The notes beneath the pieces were generated by a model. It was not told the origin of the DNA, did no database searches, and worked only from the letters and a program-made list of their open reading frames with translations. The position numbers and the translations under genes were made by a program. Positions 7,490 to 14,451 of a DNA stretch of 15,422 nt are shown here, piece after piece. This DNA is from Desulfuromonadaceae bacterium UBA2294 (lineage in GTDB: Bacteria; Desulfobacterota; Desulfuromonadia; Desulfuromonadales; UBA2294), in contig DDWE01000141.1 in NCBI GenBank assembly GCA_002345625.1, positions 1 through 15,422 on the forward strand. Direction: 5' to 3'. Every line of letters begins with the position of its first letter. Position 1 is the first letter of the stretch.

Positions 7490-8623
7490 TTACGCGATAC
7501 GAATCACTTCAACCAGAAACTCCGCAACACGGACCATATCAGCCACAGCTACTGATTCACTGGTTGAATGAACATCTTGCATACCGGTACCTATAATCAC
7601 TGTCTCGATGCCATAACCGTTAAAGATGTTGGCATCACTGCCGCCGCCACCAAGCCGGTCATTCATCTGTCGGCCCAACGCCGCTGCTGCGGCGTGAGCC
7701 AGCTTCACAATCCCCGCATCTTCCGAAACAGCCATGGATGGGAAGTCTGGATGAACGGTGGCCTGCACCGTGGCACGAACGGTCTGGCCGTCAATGGTCA
7801 TCGTCAAGGCATCGGCCGCCTGTTCAAAACACTCAAGCATATGCGAGGTCTGTGCCGAGAGCTTGTCCGGGTTATGACTGCGGGCCTCACCCTTGAGCCG
7901 TACGCTTTCCGGCACGATATTAGTAGCGACACCGCCGGTGATTGCGCCGATATTTGCGGTGGTTTCAACATCGATACGACCGAGCTTCATCCGCGAAACA
8001 GCCTCGGCCGCGACGCGAATCGCCGACAGCCCCTTCTCCGGCTCCACTCCGGCGTGGGCGGCACGGCCGGCCACCTCAATCTCCATCCGATTGGCACCGG
8101 GAGCCCGTCGGACCATCCAGTCGACTCCGGGGGTGTCCAGGGCAAACCCGCGGCGGGAACGCACCAGAGAATGATCGAAATGTTTGGCGCCAATCAGACC
8201 GGCCTCTTCGGCAATGGTCACCACAACTTCAAGCGGCCCATGCTGGATCTGCTCTTCCCGCACGACCTCAAGGGCTTCAATCAGTTCGGCGATCCCGGCC
8301 TTGTCATCCGCACCGAGGATGGTAGACCCGGCGCTGCGAATCACGCCGTTATCTAAAATCGGCTCCACATTTTCACATGGACAGACCGTATCCATGTGTA
8401 CTGAAAACAGAAGGGGCTCACCGGCACGCGTCCCGGGAAAACGGGCGACCAGATTGCCGACTTCCCCTCCGGTCGATTGGTCGGCCCGATCAAAAACAAC
8501 ATCCGCCCCGAGCTGACTGAAGCGTTCGGTCAAATAAACAGCCATCGCCCCTTCGGCCAGCGATGGACTGCTGATGGACGCCTGACGCATGAATTCATTT
8601 GTAATCCGATCCTGCTTGACCAT
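7490..8623 (-). CDS. M20-family metallopeptidase, PepT-like aminopeptidase
   Basis: A 377-residue di-zinc peptidase of the M20 family, closest in motif layout to peptidase T-like enzymes, which remove N-terminal residues from short peptides in the cytoplasm. Metal and catalytic motifs are in order: HMDTV (His76, Asp78), GADDKAG (bridging Asp106), AEEAGLIG (general base Glu139 and ligand Glu140), ALDTPG (Asp163) and DVHSTSE (His352). A dimerisation (lid) domain lies at about 170-290, with the conserved GRAAHAGVEPE segment. It is slightly shorter than E. coli PepT (about 408), which is normal for the PepT-like subgroup. The ATG at 8623 has a strong GAGGAGG ribosome site. It is the first gene of the leftward block and faces the M23 gene across a 161-bp gap. 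A different M20 dipeptidase specificity is possible. Confidence 0.9.
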   Translation of the reverse strand: MVKQDRITNEFMRQASISSPSLAEGAMAVYLTERFSQLGADVVFDRADQSTGGEVGNLVARFPGTRAGEPLLFSVHMDTVCPCENVEPILDNGVIRSAGSTILGADDKAGIAELIEALEVVREEQIQHGPLEVVVTIAEEAGLIGAKHFDHSLVRSRRGFALDTPGVDWMVRRAPGANRMEIEVAGRAAHAGVEPEKGLSAIRVAAEAVSRMKLGRIDVETTANIGAITGGVATNIVPESVRLKGEARSHNPDKLSAQTSHMLECFEQAADALTMTIDGQTVRATVQATVHPDFPSMAVSEDAGIVKLAHAAAAALGRQMNDRLGGGGSDANIFNGYGIETVIIGTGMQDVHSTSESVAVADMVRVAEFLVEVIRIA

Positions 8624-8784
8624 ATTTCCTCCTCTGTGTTATCGATACCGCCGCATAGACAGACGGTTCAGATCTTGGTTTAGACAAAAAATGCCTCTGG
8701 ACGCGCAGCCCGTTTCATGCTAATAAGTTATGAAATTAAACATAGTTCAATATAATTATCACATAATTCAAGGCAGAAAGAGCG
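8624..8784. promoter_or_regulatory. AT-rich divergent intergenic region with a -10 box for the rightward operon
   Basis: This 161-bp gap separates the minus-strand peptidase gene from the plus-strand M23 gene and should hold both start regions. On the plus strand a perfect TATAAT lies at 8751-8756, 28 bases before the M23 ATG, with a poor -35 (TTATGA at 8728-8733) 17 nt upstream, which hints at an activator-dependent promoter. No clear leftward promoter was found. The half nearer the M23 gene is markedly AT-rich. Confidence 0.45.
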
Positions 8785-10080
8785 ATGCAAAACGACTTCA
8801 ATCCGCCGACTTCAAGCGCGTCCGCCCCACCCCGGCGCCCGATGATTCCTCTACTCTTGGCAGCAGTCTGTCTCGCATTGTGTATCGTCACCATCCCCCT
8901 GTTCTTCCGTGACCTGACCCCTTCGACCGAGGCCCACACCGCCGCACCACCAGCCCTGCCGGAAGTCCGCCGTGAAACCATCCACGCGACAATAGAAAAC
9001 GGCGCAACAGTGTCGGCACTTCTGGGCAAGTGGCTGACCCCGGCCCAAATCACCGAGCTGGCGGCCATGAGCAAACCGGTCTTCCCTCTGGTCCGTATCG
9101 CAGCCGGCCAACCGTACAACATTTCATTGATCGATGATCGTTTCGACCGCTTCGAATACGATATCGACAGTGAAGAGCAGTTCATCGTCACTAGCGACGG
9201 AGAGACACTGAACGTTTCGCGTACTCCGATCGTTTACGAAACACGTTCAGAGCTGGTCGAAGGGACCATCCAGAGCTCATTGTTCGAAGCCGTCACCGCC
9301 GTCGGCGAGTCGGCCGAACTGGCGATGAATCTCGCTGATATTTTCGCCTGGGACATCGACTTCATCCTCGATATCCGTAGCGGTGATGCCTTCAAAGTGT
9401 TGGTCGAGCGCCGCTTCCGCGATGACAAACCGGCCGGTTATGGCCGCATCCTCGGTGCCACCTTCACCAACCAGGGGCAGACCTACCGCGCCTACCTGTT
9501 CAAGGATGGCGAGCACAGCGCATCTTACTACGACGAAGGGGGAGAGAGTGTCAGAAAAATGTTCCTCAAAGCGCCCCTCTCCTTTTCGCGCATCTCGTCC
9601 GGTTTTACAATGAAACGGTTCCACCCGATTACCAAAACCTGGAAATCGCACCCGGCCATCGATTATGCCGCCCCCACCGGCACCCCGATCAAGGCGGTTG
9701 GTGACGGTACCATCGTCAAAATCGGCAAAGACAGAAGCAACGGCCGCCACATCAAGCTGCGCCACAACGGCACCTACCAGACCCTCTACCTGCACATGAA
9801 CGCATTTGCCCGCGGCATGAAACAAGGGAAAAAAGTCAGCCAGGGGCAGATCATCGGTTACGTCGGCAGCACCGGCCTGGCGACGGGGCCGCACCTTTGC
9901 TTCCGCATGTATAAAAACGGCACACCGGTCAACCCGGCCAAGGTACGCGCCCGTTCGGCGGAACCGGTCTCGGACGCTGCCCGGCCTCAGTTCTTTGCCG
10001 CCATCGAACCGATCGTAAACCGGCTTGAAAGCCCGACCCTGCTCGCGCGGCACGACCCCATGGAGTCGCCACGGCAATGA
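8785..10080 (+). CDS. Membrane-anchored M23 peptidase (MepM-like murein endopeptidase)
   Basis: A 431-residue cell-wall protease. A short cytoplasmic N-terminus is followed by one membrane segment (about 21-40). Next come an OapA/Csd3-like N-terminal region (about 65-140), a middle domain, and the M23 domain (about 270-385). Metal and active-site motifs are SHPAIDYA (His289, Asp293) and LYLHMN (His337). The usual third motif, HLH, is HLC here (His370, Cys372), so the expected second His, a zinc ligand, is a Cys. The rest of the domain is well preserved, so I read it as a true M23 protein, perhaps with Cys as ligand. Such enzymes cut peptidoglycan peptide cross-links in the periplasm. The ATG has only a weak GAG ribosome site. 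The stop codon overlaps the AOR start by 4 bp, an unusual functional pairing. Confidence 0.88.
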   Translation: MQNDFNPPTSSASAPPRRPMIPLLLAAVCLALCIVTIPLFFRDLTPSTEAHTAAPPALPEVRRETIHATIENGATVSALLGKWLTPAQITELAAMSKPVFPLVRIAAGQPYNISLIDDRFDRFEYDIDSEEQFIVTSDGETLNVSRTPIVYETRSELVEGTIQSSLFEAVTAVGESAELAMNLADIFAWDIDFILDIRSGDAFKVLVERRFRDDKPAGYGRILGATFTNQGQTYRAYLFKDGEHSASYYDEGGESVRKMFLKAPLSFSRISSGFTMKRFHPITKTWKSHPAIDYAAPTGTPIKAVGDGTIVKIGKDRSNGRHIKLRHNGTYQTLYLHMNAFARGMKQGKKVSQGQIIGYVGSTGLATGPHLCFRMYKNGTPVNPAKVRARSAEPVSDAARPQFFAAIEPIVNRLESPTLLARHDPMESPRQ

Positions 10081-11813
10081 ATGGCTGGCACGGTCAGGCC
10101 CTGCACATTGATCTGACCGCCGGCACCCTGCAGCGCCGGCAACTCCCCACCGACCTTTTGACCGGCAGCATCGGCGGCCGTGGTCTGGGAGTCCGCCTCC
10201 TTCGCGACACCATCCATCTCACCACCGACGACCCTGATCTGCCGCTGATTTTTGCCGCTGGCCCCTTATCAGGCAGCGGCGTTCCGGCCAGTGATCGCGT
10301 CGCAGTCGTCTCGCGCTCACCGCTGACCGGCACCGTCTTCGACGGCTCTGCGGGTGGCACCTTTGCCCGCGACCTTAAATCCGCCGGCGTCGATGCCCTG
10401 ATCATTCAGGGCTGCAGTCCGCAGCCGGTCTGGCTGCGACTCTCCGGCACAGAGGCCAGCCTGCAGCCGGCTGCGCAACTCTGGGGGGGTGATATCCCGA
10501 CCACCCTCGCCGCCTTGAGCGGCCACGGCAGCGTTGCGACCATCGGTACCGCCGGTGAAAACGGCGTCCTGTATGCCGGCATCCTCTTCGGTCAGGGCAA
10601 TGCCGCCGGCCGTGGCGGTCTCGGCGCGATCATGGGGGGCAAACAGCTCAAGGCCATCAGCGTTCAGGGCGATCAGGCCACAACCATTGCCGACCCAACC
10701 CGACTGCAGAAAGCCAACCGCGACATCCTGCGCCTGTTTCGTGCCTCGCCACCGCTGTTCGGTGAATTCGGGCTGCAGGCCTTTGGCACTGCAACCTTCG
10801 TCGACTTGATGGCGCAGCGGCGCATGACGCCGACAGACAACTTTCGCGCCACGGTCTTTCCGAACAGCACACACTATTCCGGACCGGCCCTGCGCCACGC
10901 ACTGCACCCGACCAGCGGTGGCTGCAACGGTTGCCCCATCGCCTGCAAAAAGTTCAACCACAGCGGCATTCCGCTGCCTGAATACCACACCCTGTCACAC
11001 TTCGGCGCCCTGAACGGTCTCGACGATCTACCCGCTCTGCTTGCCGCCAGCGCCGACTGTTACCGCCTCGGTCTCGACCCGGTTTCGGCCGCCGTAACTC
11101 TGGCGACAGCGTCCGAAATTCGCGGTGACACTCTCACAGCAGCCGACCTGACACCACGCCTCGAAGCCATCGCCCAGTGCAAAGATGAGGGAGCCCTGCT
11201 CGCTCAGGGAGCACGCCGTCTGGCAGTTGCTCTCGGCCGGCCCGAGGTGGCGATGACGGTCAAGTCCCTTGAGTTACCGGCTTTCGACCCCCGCGGCGCT
11301 TACGGTCTGGCCCTGGCTTATTGCACCAGCGGCCGCGGCGGTTGTCACACACGCGGCAACCCCATCAGCTACGAAATCCTGCGCCGACCGGTGCCGACCG
11401 ACCGCTTCTCCTTTGCCGGCAAGGCACGGATGCTGCGGATCGCCGAAGACAGCATCGCCGCCACCGACTCACTGGCCGTCTGCCGCTATGCCCTGTTCGG
11501 CGCCTCCCTTGAGGAGTACGCCGACGCCCTGTCCGCCGTCACCGGCGTCGATTACAGCAGCGCAGCGTTGGCGACTGTTGGCGCGAATATCGTCCTCACC
11601 GAGCGCAGCTACAATCTCGACAACGGCTTTACCGCCGACGATGACCTGCTGCCGGAGCGTTTTTTCACCGCCGCCGGCAGTCACGGTCAGGACACACAGG
11701 TGCCGGCTCTCGACCGCGACCGTTTTCTGGCCGAGCGCTGCACCTATTACCATCTGCGCGGACTGACCGATACCGGCACCTTTCCAGCGGCATCAGGACC
11801 GCTGCTGCCATGA
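10077..11813 (+). CDS. Tungsten-containing aldehyde:ferredoxin oxidoreductase family protein
   Basis: A 578-residue member of the AOR family. These enzymes use a tungsten bis-pterin and one 4Fe-4S cluster to oxidise aldehydes to carboxylates with ferredoxin, or the reverse. Seen here are the N-terminal GGRGLG (33-38), the ARGGLGAIMG-type pterin-binding segment (177-186 region), the cluster motif CNGCPIAC (Cys283, 286, 290) with the distant fourth Cys469, and the DPRGAYGLALAY and RGGCHTRG segments (His424, probably the active-site His). The usual PEYET is PEYHT (His304), a possible loss of an acidic residue. It is slightly short for the family (about 600-620). Translation is coupled on both sides: the start overlaps the M23 gene by 4 bp, and the stop overlaps the aldolase gene by 4 bp. 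The substrate is unknown. A cytoplasmic role fed by the adjacent aldolase is my inference. Confidence 0.92.
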   Translation: MNGWHGQALHIDLTAGTLQRRQLPTDLLTGSIGGRGLGVRLLRDTIHLTTDDPDLPLIFAAGPLSGSGVPASDRVAVVSRSPLTGTVFDGSAGGTFARDLKSAGVDALIIQGCSPQPVWLRLSGTEASLQPAAQLWGGDIPTTLAALSGHGSVATIGTAGENGVLYAGILFGQGNAAGRGGLGAIMGGKQLKAISVQGDQATTIADPTRLQKANRDILRLFRASPPLFGEFGLQAFGTATFVDLMAQRRMTPTDNFRATVFPNSTHYSGPALRHALHPTSGGCNGCPIACKKFNHSGIPLPEYHTLSHFGALNGLDDLPALLAASADCYRLGLDPVSAAVTLATASEIRGDTLTAADLTPRLEAIAQCKDEGALLAQGARRLAVALGRPEVAMTVKSLELPAFDPRGAYGLALAYCTSGRGGCHTRGNPISYEILRRPVPTDRFSFAGKARMLRIAEDSIAATDSLAVCRYALFGASLEEYADALSAVTGVDYSSAALATVGANIVLTERSYNLDNGFTADDDLLPERFFTAAGSHGQDTQVPALDRDRFLAERCTYYHLRGLTDTGTFPAASGPLLP

Positions 11814-12967
11814 AACGCCAGATCGCTTTCTACCGAAATAAACTGCTGCAGGACGGCAGCGCCATCGACCAGGGGCTGGCGCTGCTGGCTCAGGACGATG
11901 GGATCATCAGCAGCGGACCCGACGATCTCTGCCAGCTCGGTGCGGCCGTCCTCACCCGACTCGGTGGCTGCGCCCTGATTCTGGCCCGACCGCCACTGCC
12001 GATAAGCGAATGGCTCATCGCCCACGCCGGCAGTGCCGACACCCTGATCCCACCGGACAGCGAGACCCGCACTTTTTTGCACGATATCCCGATTCTGCGC
12101 CGGGATGAATTTCGATCTGATCCGGTCGCCGCCTTAACCGCACGGCTCGGGCAACGCAAGGGTGTTCTGGTTGAAGGGATCGGCCTGGTCGCCGTCGGCC
12201 CGCTCACCCTCGAGCAGGCCTACGTCAATCTCTCCTCGCTGTTTCACGCCCTGTTTGTCAAAACCCTGCACGATTTACTACTGCAACCTTGCGGGCCACA
12301 AGAACAGGCCCTTCTCGCAGCCGTACGGGCTTGGACAACCCCGCTAACACTCGCTGGCCTGGCGTTTTGCGACCGTGCAGATTTGAATGGGAACACCCAG
12401 ATCGCACATGAGATGGAGCGGGTCGGCCGGTACACCGTCGAACAGAGACTGGTCGATTCCTTTTTCGGCAACATCAGCTGTCGCGATGACCAGCAGATCT
12501 TTATTTCACAGACGGCGGCCAGTCTTGATGCCCTGAGCGGCTGTATCGACCCGGTCCCCTTCGACAATTCAACCACCTGTGGCATCACCGCCTCCAGTGA
12601 ATTATTGACCCACCGGCGCATCTACGAGCAGACCGATGCCCGCACCATCCTGCACGGCCACCCCAAGTTTGCCGTCGTGTTGAGTATGCACTGTGCTACC
12701 CGTGACTGCGCCATAGACGATTGCTGGCGCGATTGCCCACAGGTGCGTGATTGTGTCGGCACACCCATTGTCGCCGGAGAAGTCGGCGCCGGCGGCCTTG
12801 CGGACAAGGTCGTCCCGGTGATCGCTAACAGCGGTGCCGCGATCGTTTACGGTCATGGCGTTTTCACCATCGGCCACCACGATTTTGCCGAAGCGTTCAC
12901 CAAACTGCTGCAGATTGAGCAGGCCTGCCGCGATGAATATTTCCGTCGCGTCGATGCGAACAGTTGA
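11810..12967 (+). CDS. Double-domain class II aldolase/adducin-like protein with a Cys-rich insert
   Basis: A 385-residue protein. The C-terminal half (about 205-378) is a class II aldolase/adducin domain: GNISCR, the acidic SSEL (Glu264), the zinc motif HGHPKF (His282, His284) and YGHGVF (His349). Known members cleave sugar phosphates or hydroxy-acids by a retro-aldol reaction. The N-terminal half ends in a similar segment (KGVLVEGIGLVAVG, about 117-130) but lacks the HxH pair, which suggests an inactive duplicated domain. Between the zinc motifs lies a cluster of five cysteines (295, 300, 305, 309, 315) not expected in ordinary aldolases. The ATG overlaps the AOR stop by 4 bp. The likely role is to supply or consume an aldehyde for the AOR. 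The substrate is unknown, and an epimerase or decarboxylase role is possible within this fold. Confidence 0.85.
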   Translation: MKRQIAFYRNKLLQDGSAIDQGLALLAQDDGIISSGPDDLCQLGAAVLTRLGGCALILARPPLPISEWLIAHAGSADTLIPPDSETRTFLHDIPILRRDEFRSDPVAALTARLGQRKGVLVEGIGLVAVGPLTLEQAYVNLSSLFHALFVKTLHDLLLQPCGPQEQALLAAVRAWTTPLTLAGLAFCDRADLNGNTQIAHEMERVGRYTVEQRLVDSFFGNISCRDDQQIFISQTAASLDALSGCIDPVPFDNSTTCGITASSELLTHRRIYEQTDARTILHGHPKFAVVLSMHCATRDCAIDDCWRDCPQVRDCVGTPIVAGEVGAGGLADKVVPVIANSGAAIVYGHGVFTIGHHDFAEAFTKLLQIEQACRDEYFRRVDANS

Positions 12968-12992
12968 CTATTTGTCATAATTCGGTTTAAAT
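12964..12992 (+). promoter_or_regulatory. Possible promoter of the MshEN/GAF gene
   Basis: A -35 TTGACT (12964-12969) overlaps the aldolase stop codon and is followed after 17 nt by TTAAAT (12987-12992), which matches the -10 consensus at four of six bases. The gap to the next gene is AT-rich. The match is modest, and read-through from the operon upstream is equally possible. Confidence 0.4.
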
Positions 12993-13052
12993 AGTGAGAT
13001 TCAGTAGCTTTTCTGCCACTTTAATTTATCCTGTCCAGCCACAGGGGGCCGC

Positions 13053-14384
13053 ATGGCATCAGCAAAAAAACTCGGCGAACTTCTCGTACAGGAAGGGGTT
13101 ATCACCTCTCACCAACTCGAAGAGGCGCTCAAGTACCAGGTGATCTTCGGCGGTAAACTCGGCACCAACCTGATTGAACTCGATTTTGTGCAGGAGGATG
13201 ACATCGCCAAAACCCTGAGCAAGATGCTCAGAGTGCCGCTGGTCAGTGGTGATGAGCTGATCGGCATCAGTGAAGAGATCATCCGCCTGATCCCGCGTGA
13301 CATGGCCGAGCGCTACCAGACGGTGCCGTTGCACCTTGAGCACCGCAAGTTGACCCTGGTCATGGCTAACCCGGCCGATCTTAAAGCAATTGATGAAATC
13401 GCCTTTCGTACCGGTTATATCATCCGACCGGCGGTCGCACCGGAAGTCCGGCTGATCCTTGCCCTTGAACAGTATTATCATATCCCGCGCGAAATCCGTT
13501 ACGTTCAGGTCAGCAAAAAGATTGAAAGAATTCTCGCCGAAGGCGGTAGTGAACCTCGCCGCACCCCGGCGATCAAGCAAGAGTCCTCCAGTTTGCCATC
13601 GGCAAAGGCTGATGCAGCAGCAAAGGCCGCTGCTGAGAAAGTCGCTGCCGAGAAGGCCGCTGCTGAGAAGGCCGCTGCTGAGAAGGCCGCTGCTGAGAAG
13701 GCCGCTGCTGAGAAGGCCGCTGCTGAGAAGGCCGCTGCTGAGAAGGCCGCTGCTGAGAAGGCTGCGGCTGAGAAGGCTGCGGCTGAGAAGGCTGCGGCCG
13801 AGAAAGCTGCGGCCGAAGCTGCCGAAGAAGTCATGGAGTTGATGGAAGCCGATATCGTCGAGGAAGGGACTGAAGACCTCGATGACCTTGATGCCCTCGG
13901 CGTCCCACGGGTCTTCCAGACCCTGGCCGAAGCAGCGGACCGTGAAGATATCGCCGAAAGTATCGCCCGCTTTGTCGGTCGCGACGTCGACCGTTTTGCC
14001 ATGTTCCAGATACGCGGCGATACGGCGCACGGCTGGCGGATGATGATCGACAATAAACCGAACACCAACTTCACAGCCTTCAGTGTCACCCTTGATCATC
14101 CATCGATTTTGAAGACGGTCACCGACACGGCCAGCTACTATATCGGCCCGATTCCACAATCGAGTGCCGACAACCTGCGCCTGGTCGAGGAACTCGGCGG
14201 CACCCCGCCGCGCACGGCGCTCCTGGTCCCGGTCATCGTCATGAGTCGCGTCGTCACGGTGCTTTATGTCGACGACAAGCGCGCCAACCTGTCGGAGCGG
14301 CTGATCGATCTGCAAAAGCTGGCCGCAAAAATGGCGATGTCGTTTGAAATCCTCATTTTGAAAAACAAAATCCTGTTGATGTAA
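13053..14384 (+). CDS. MshEN (GspE N-terminal) domain protein with Ala-rich repeat and GAF-like domain
   Basis: A 443-residue protein in three parts. Residues 6-58 form an MshEN domain with two 24-residue motifs, KLGxxL...Q (6-29) and KLGxxL...M (35-58), separated by exactly five residues. That is the layout known to bind c-di-GMP in MshE, though each motif begins with Lys instead of Arg. The domain continues to about 150. Residues 192-251 are twelve AAAEK-type pentapeptides, predicted to make a rigid alpha-helical spacer. The C-terminal part (about 285-443) is GAF-like, with a typical VVTVLYVDDKR strand. No GspE/PilB ATPase domain is present, so it is not a secretion motor but probably a c-di-GMP or small-ligand adaptor. 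AGGGGG precedes the ATG. A strong terminator follows. The name GspE used in some annotations would be misleading. Confidence 0.82.
   Translation: MASAKKLGELLVQEGVITSHQLEEALKYQVIFGGKLGTNLIELDFVQEDDIAKTLSKMLRVPLVSGDELIGISEEIIRLIPRDMAERYQTVPLHLEHRKLTLVMANPADLKAIDEIAFRTGYIIRPAVAPEVRLILALEQYYHIPREIRYVQVSKKIERILAEGGSEPRRTPAIKQESSSLPSAKADAAAKAAAEKVAAEKAAAEKAAAEKAAAEKAAAEKAAAEKAAAEKAAAEKAAAEKAAAEKAAAEKAAAEAAEEVMELMEADIVEEGTEDLDDLDALGVPRVFQTLAEAADREDIAESIARFVGRDVDRFAMFQIRGDTAHGWRMMIDNKPNTNFTAFSVTLDHPSILKTVTDTASYYIGPIPQSSADNLRLVEELGGTPPRTALLVPVIVMSRVVTVLYVDDKRANLSERLIDLQKLAAKMAMSFEILILKNKILLM
13626..13820 (+). repeat. 15-bp tandem repeat (about 12 copies plus a partial) inside the MshEN/GAF gene
   Basis: The unit GCCGCTGCTGAGAAG encodes AAAEK. 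Units run from 13626 to 13805, with a degenerate thirteenth copy to 13820. Seven consecutive units (13656-13760) are identical, and two more at 13761-13790 share a different variant, GCTGCGGCTGAGAAG. The identity of adjacent copies at the DNA level points to recent expansion by slippage or unequal recombination. Because the unit is a multiple of three, copy-number change would keep the frame and only lengthen or shorten the helix. Confidence 0.95.
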
Positions 14385-14410
14385 TCCTGGATTCCGCACC
14401 ATTTTCCGAG

Positions 14411-14440
14411 CGCCCTGGTGTATTGATACCGGGGCGTTTT
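14411..14440 (+). terminator. Strong intrinsic terminator after the MshEN/GAF gene
   Basis: An 11-bp stem, CGCCCTGGTGT (14411-14421) with ATACCGGGGCG (14426-14436), has a 4-nt loop and two G-U pairs, and is followed by TTTT. It starts 27 bases after the stop codon. The T-run ends only 11 bases before the acpH start codon, so acpH must rely on read-through or a promoter that I could not find. Confidence 0.9.
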
Positions 14441-14451
14441 CGTATGAGCTG

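Noticed and set aside
9277..10077. A 266-codon minus-strand frame opposite the M23 gene
   Set aside because: No domain is recognisable, and it mirrors the well-supported M23 gene on the other strand.
13059..14402. A 447-codon open frame on the minus strand opposite the MshEN/GAF gene
   Set aside because: Its length comes from the GC-rich codon pattern and the 15-bp repeat, which reads as Ser-Leu-rich repeats in that frame. It matches no family, while the plus-strand frame has clear MshEN and GAF-like features.
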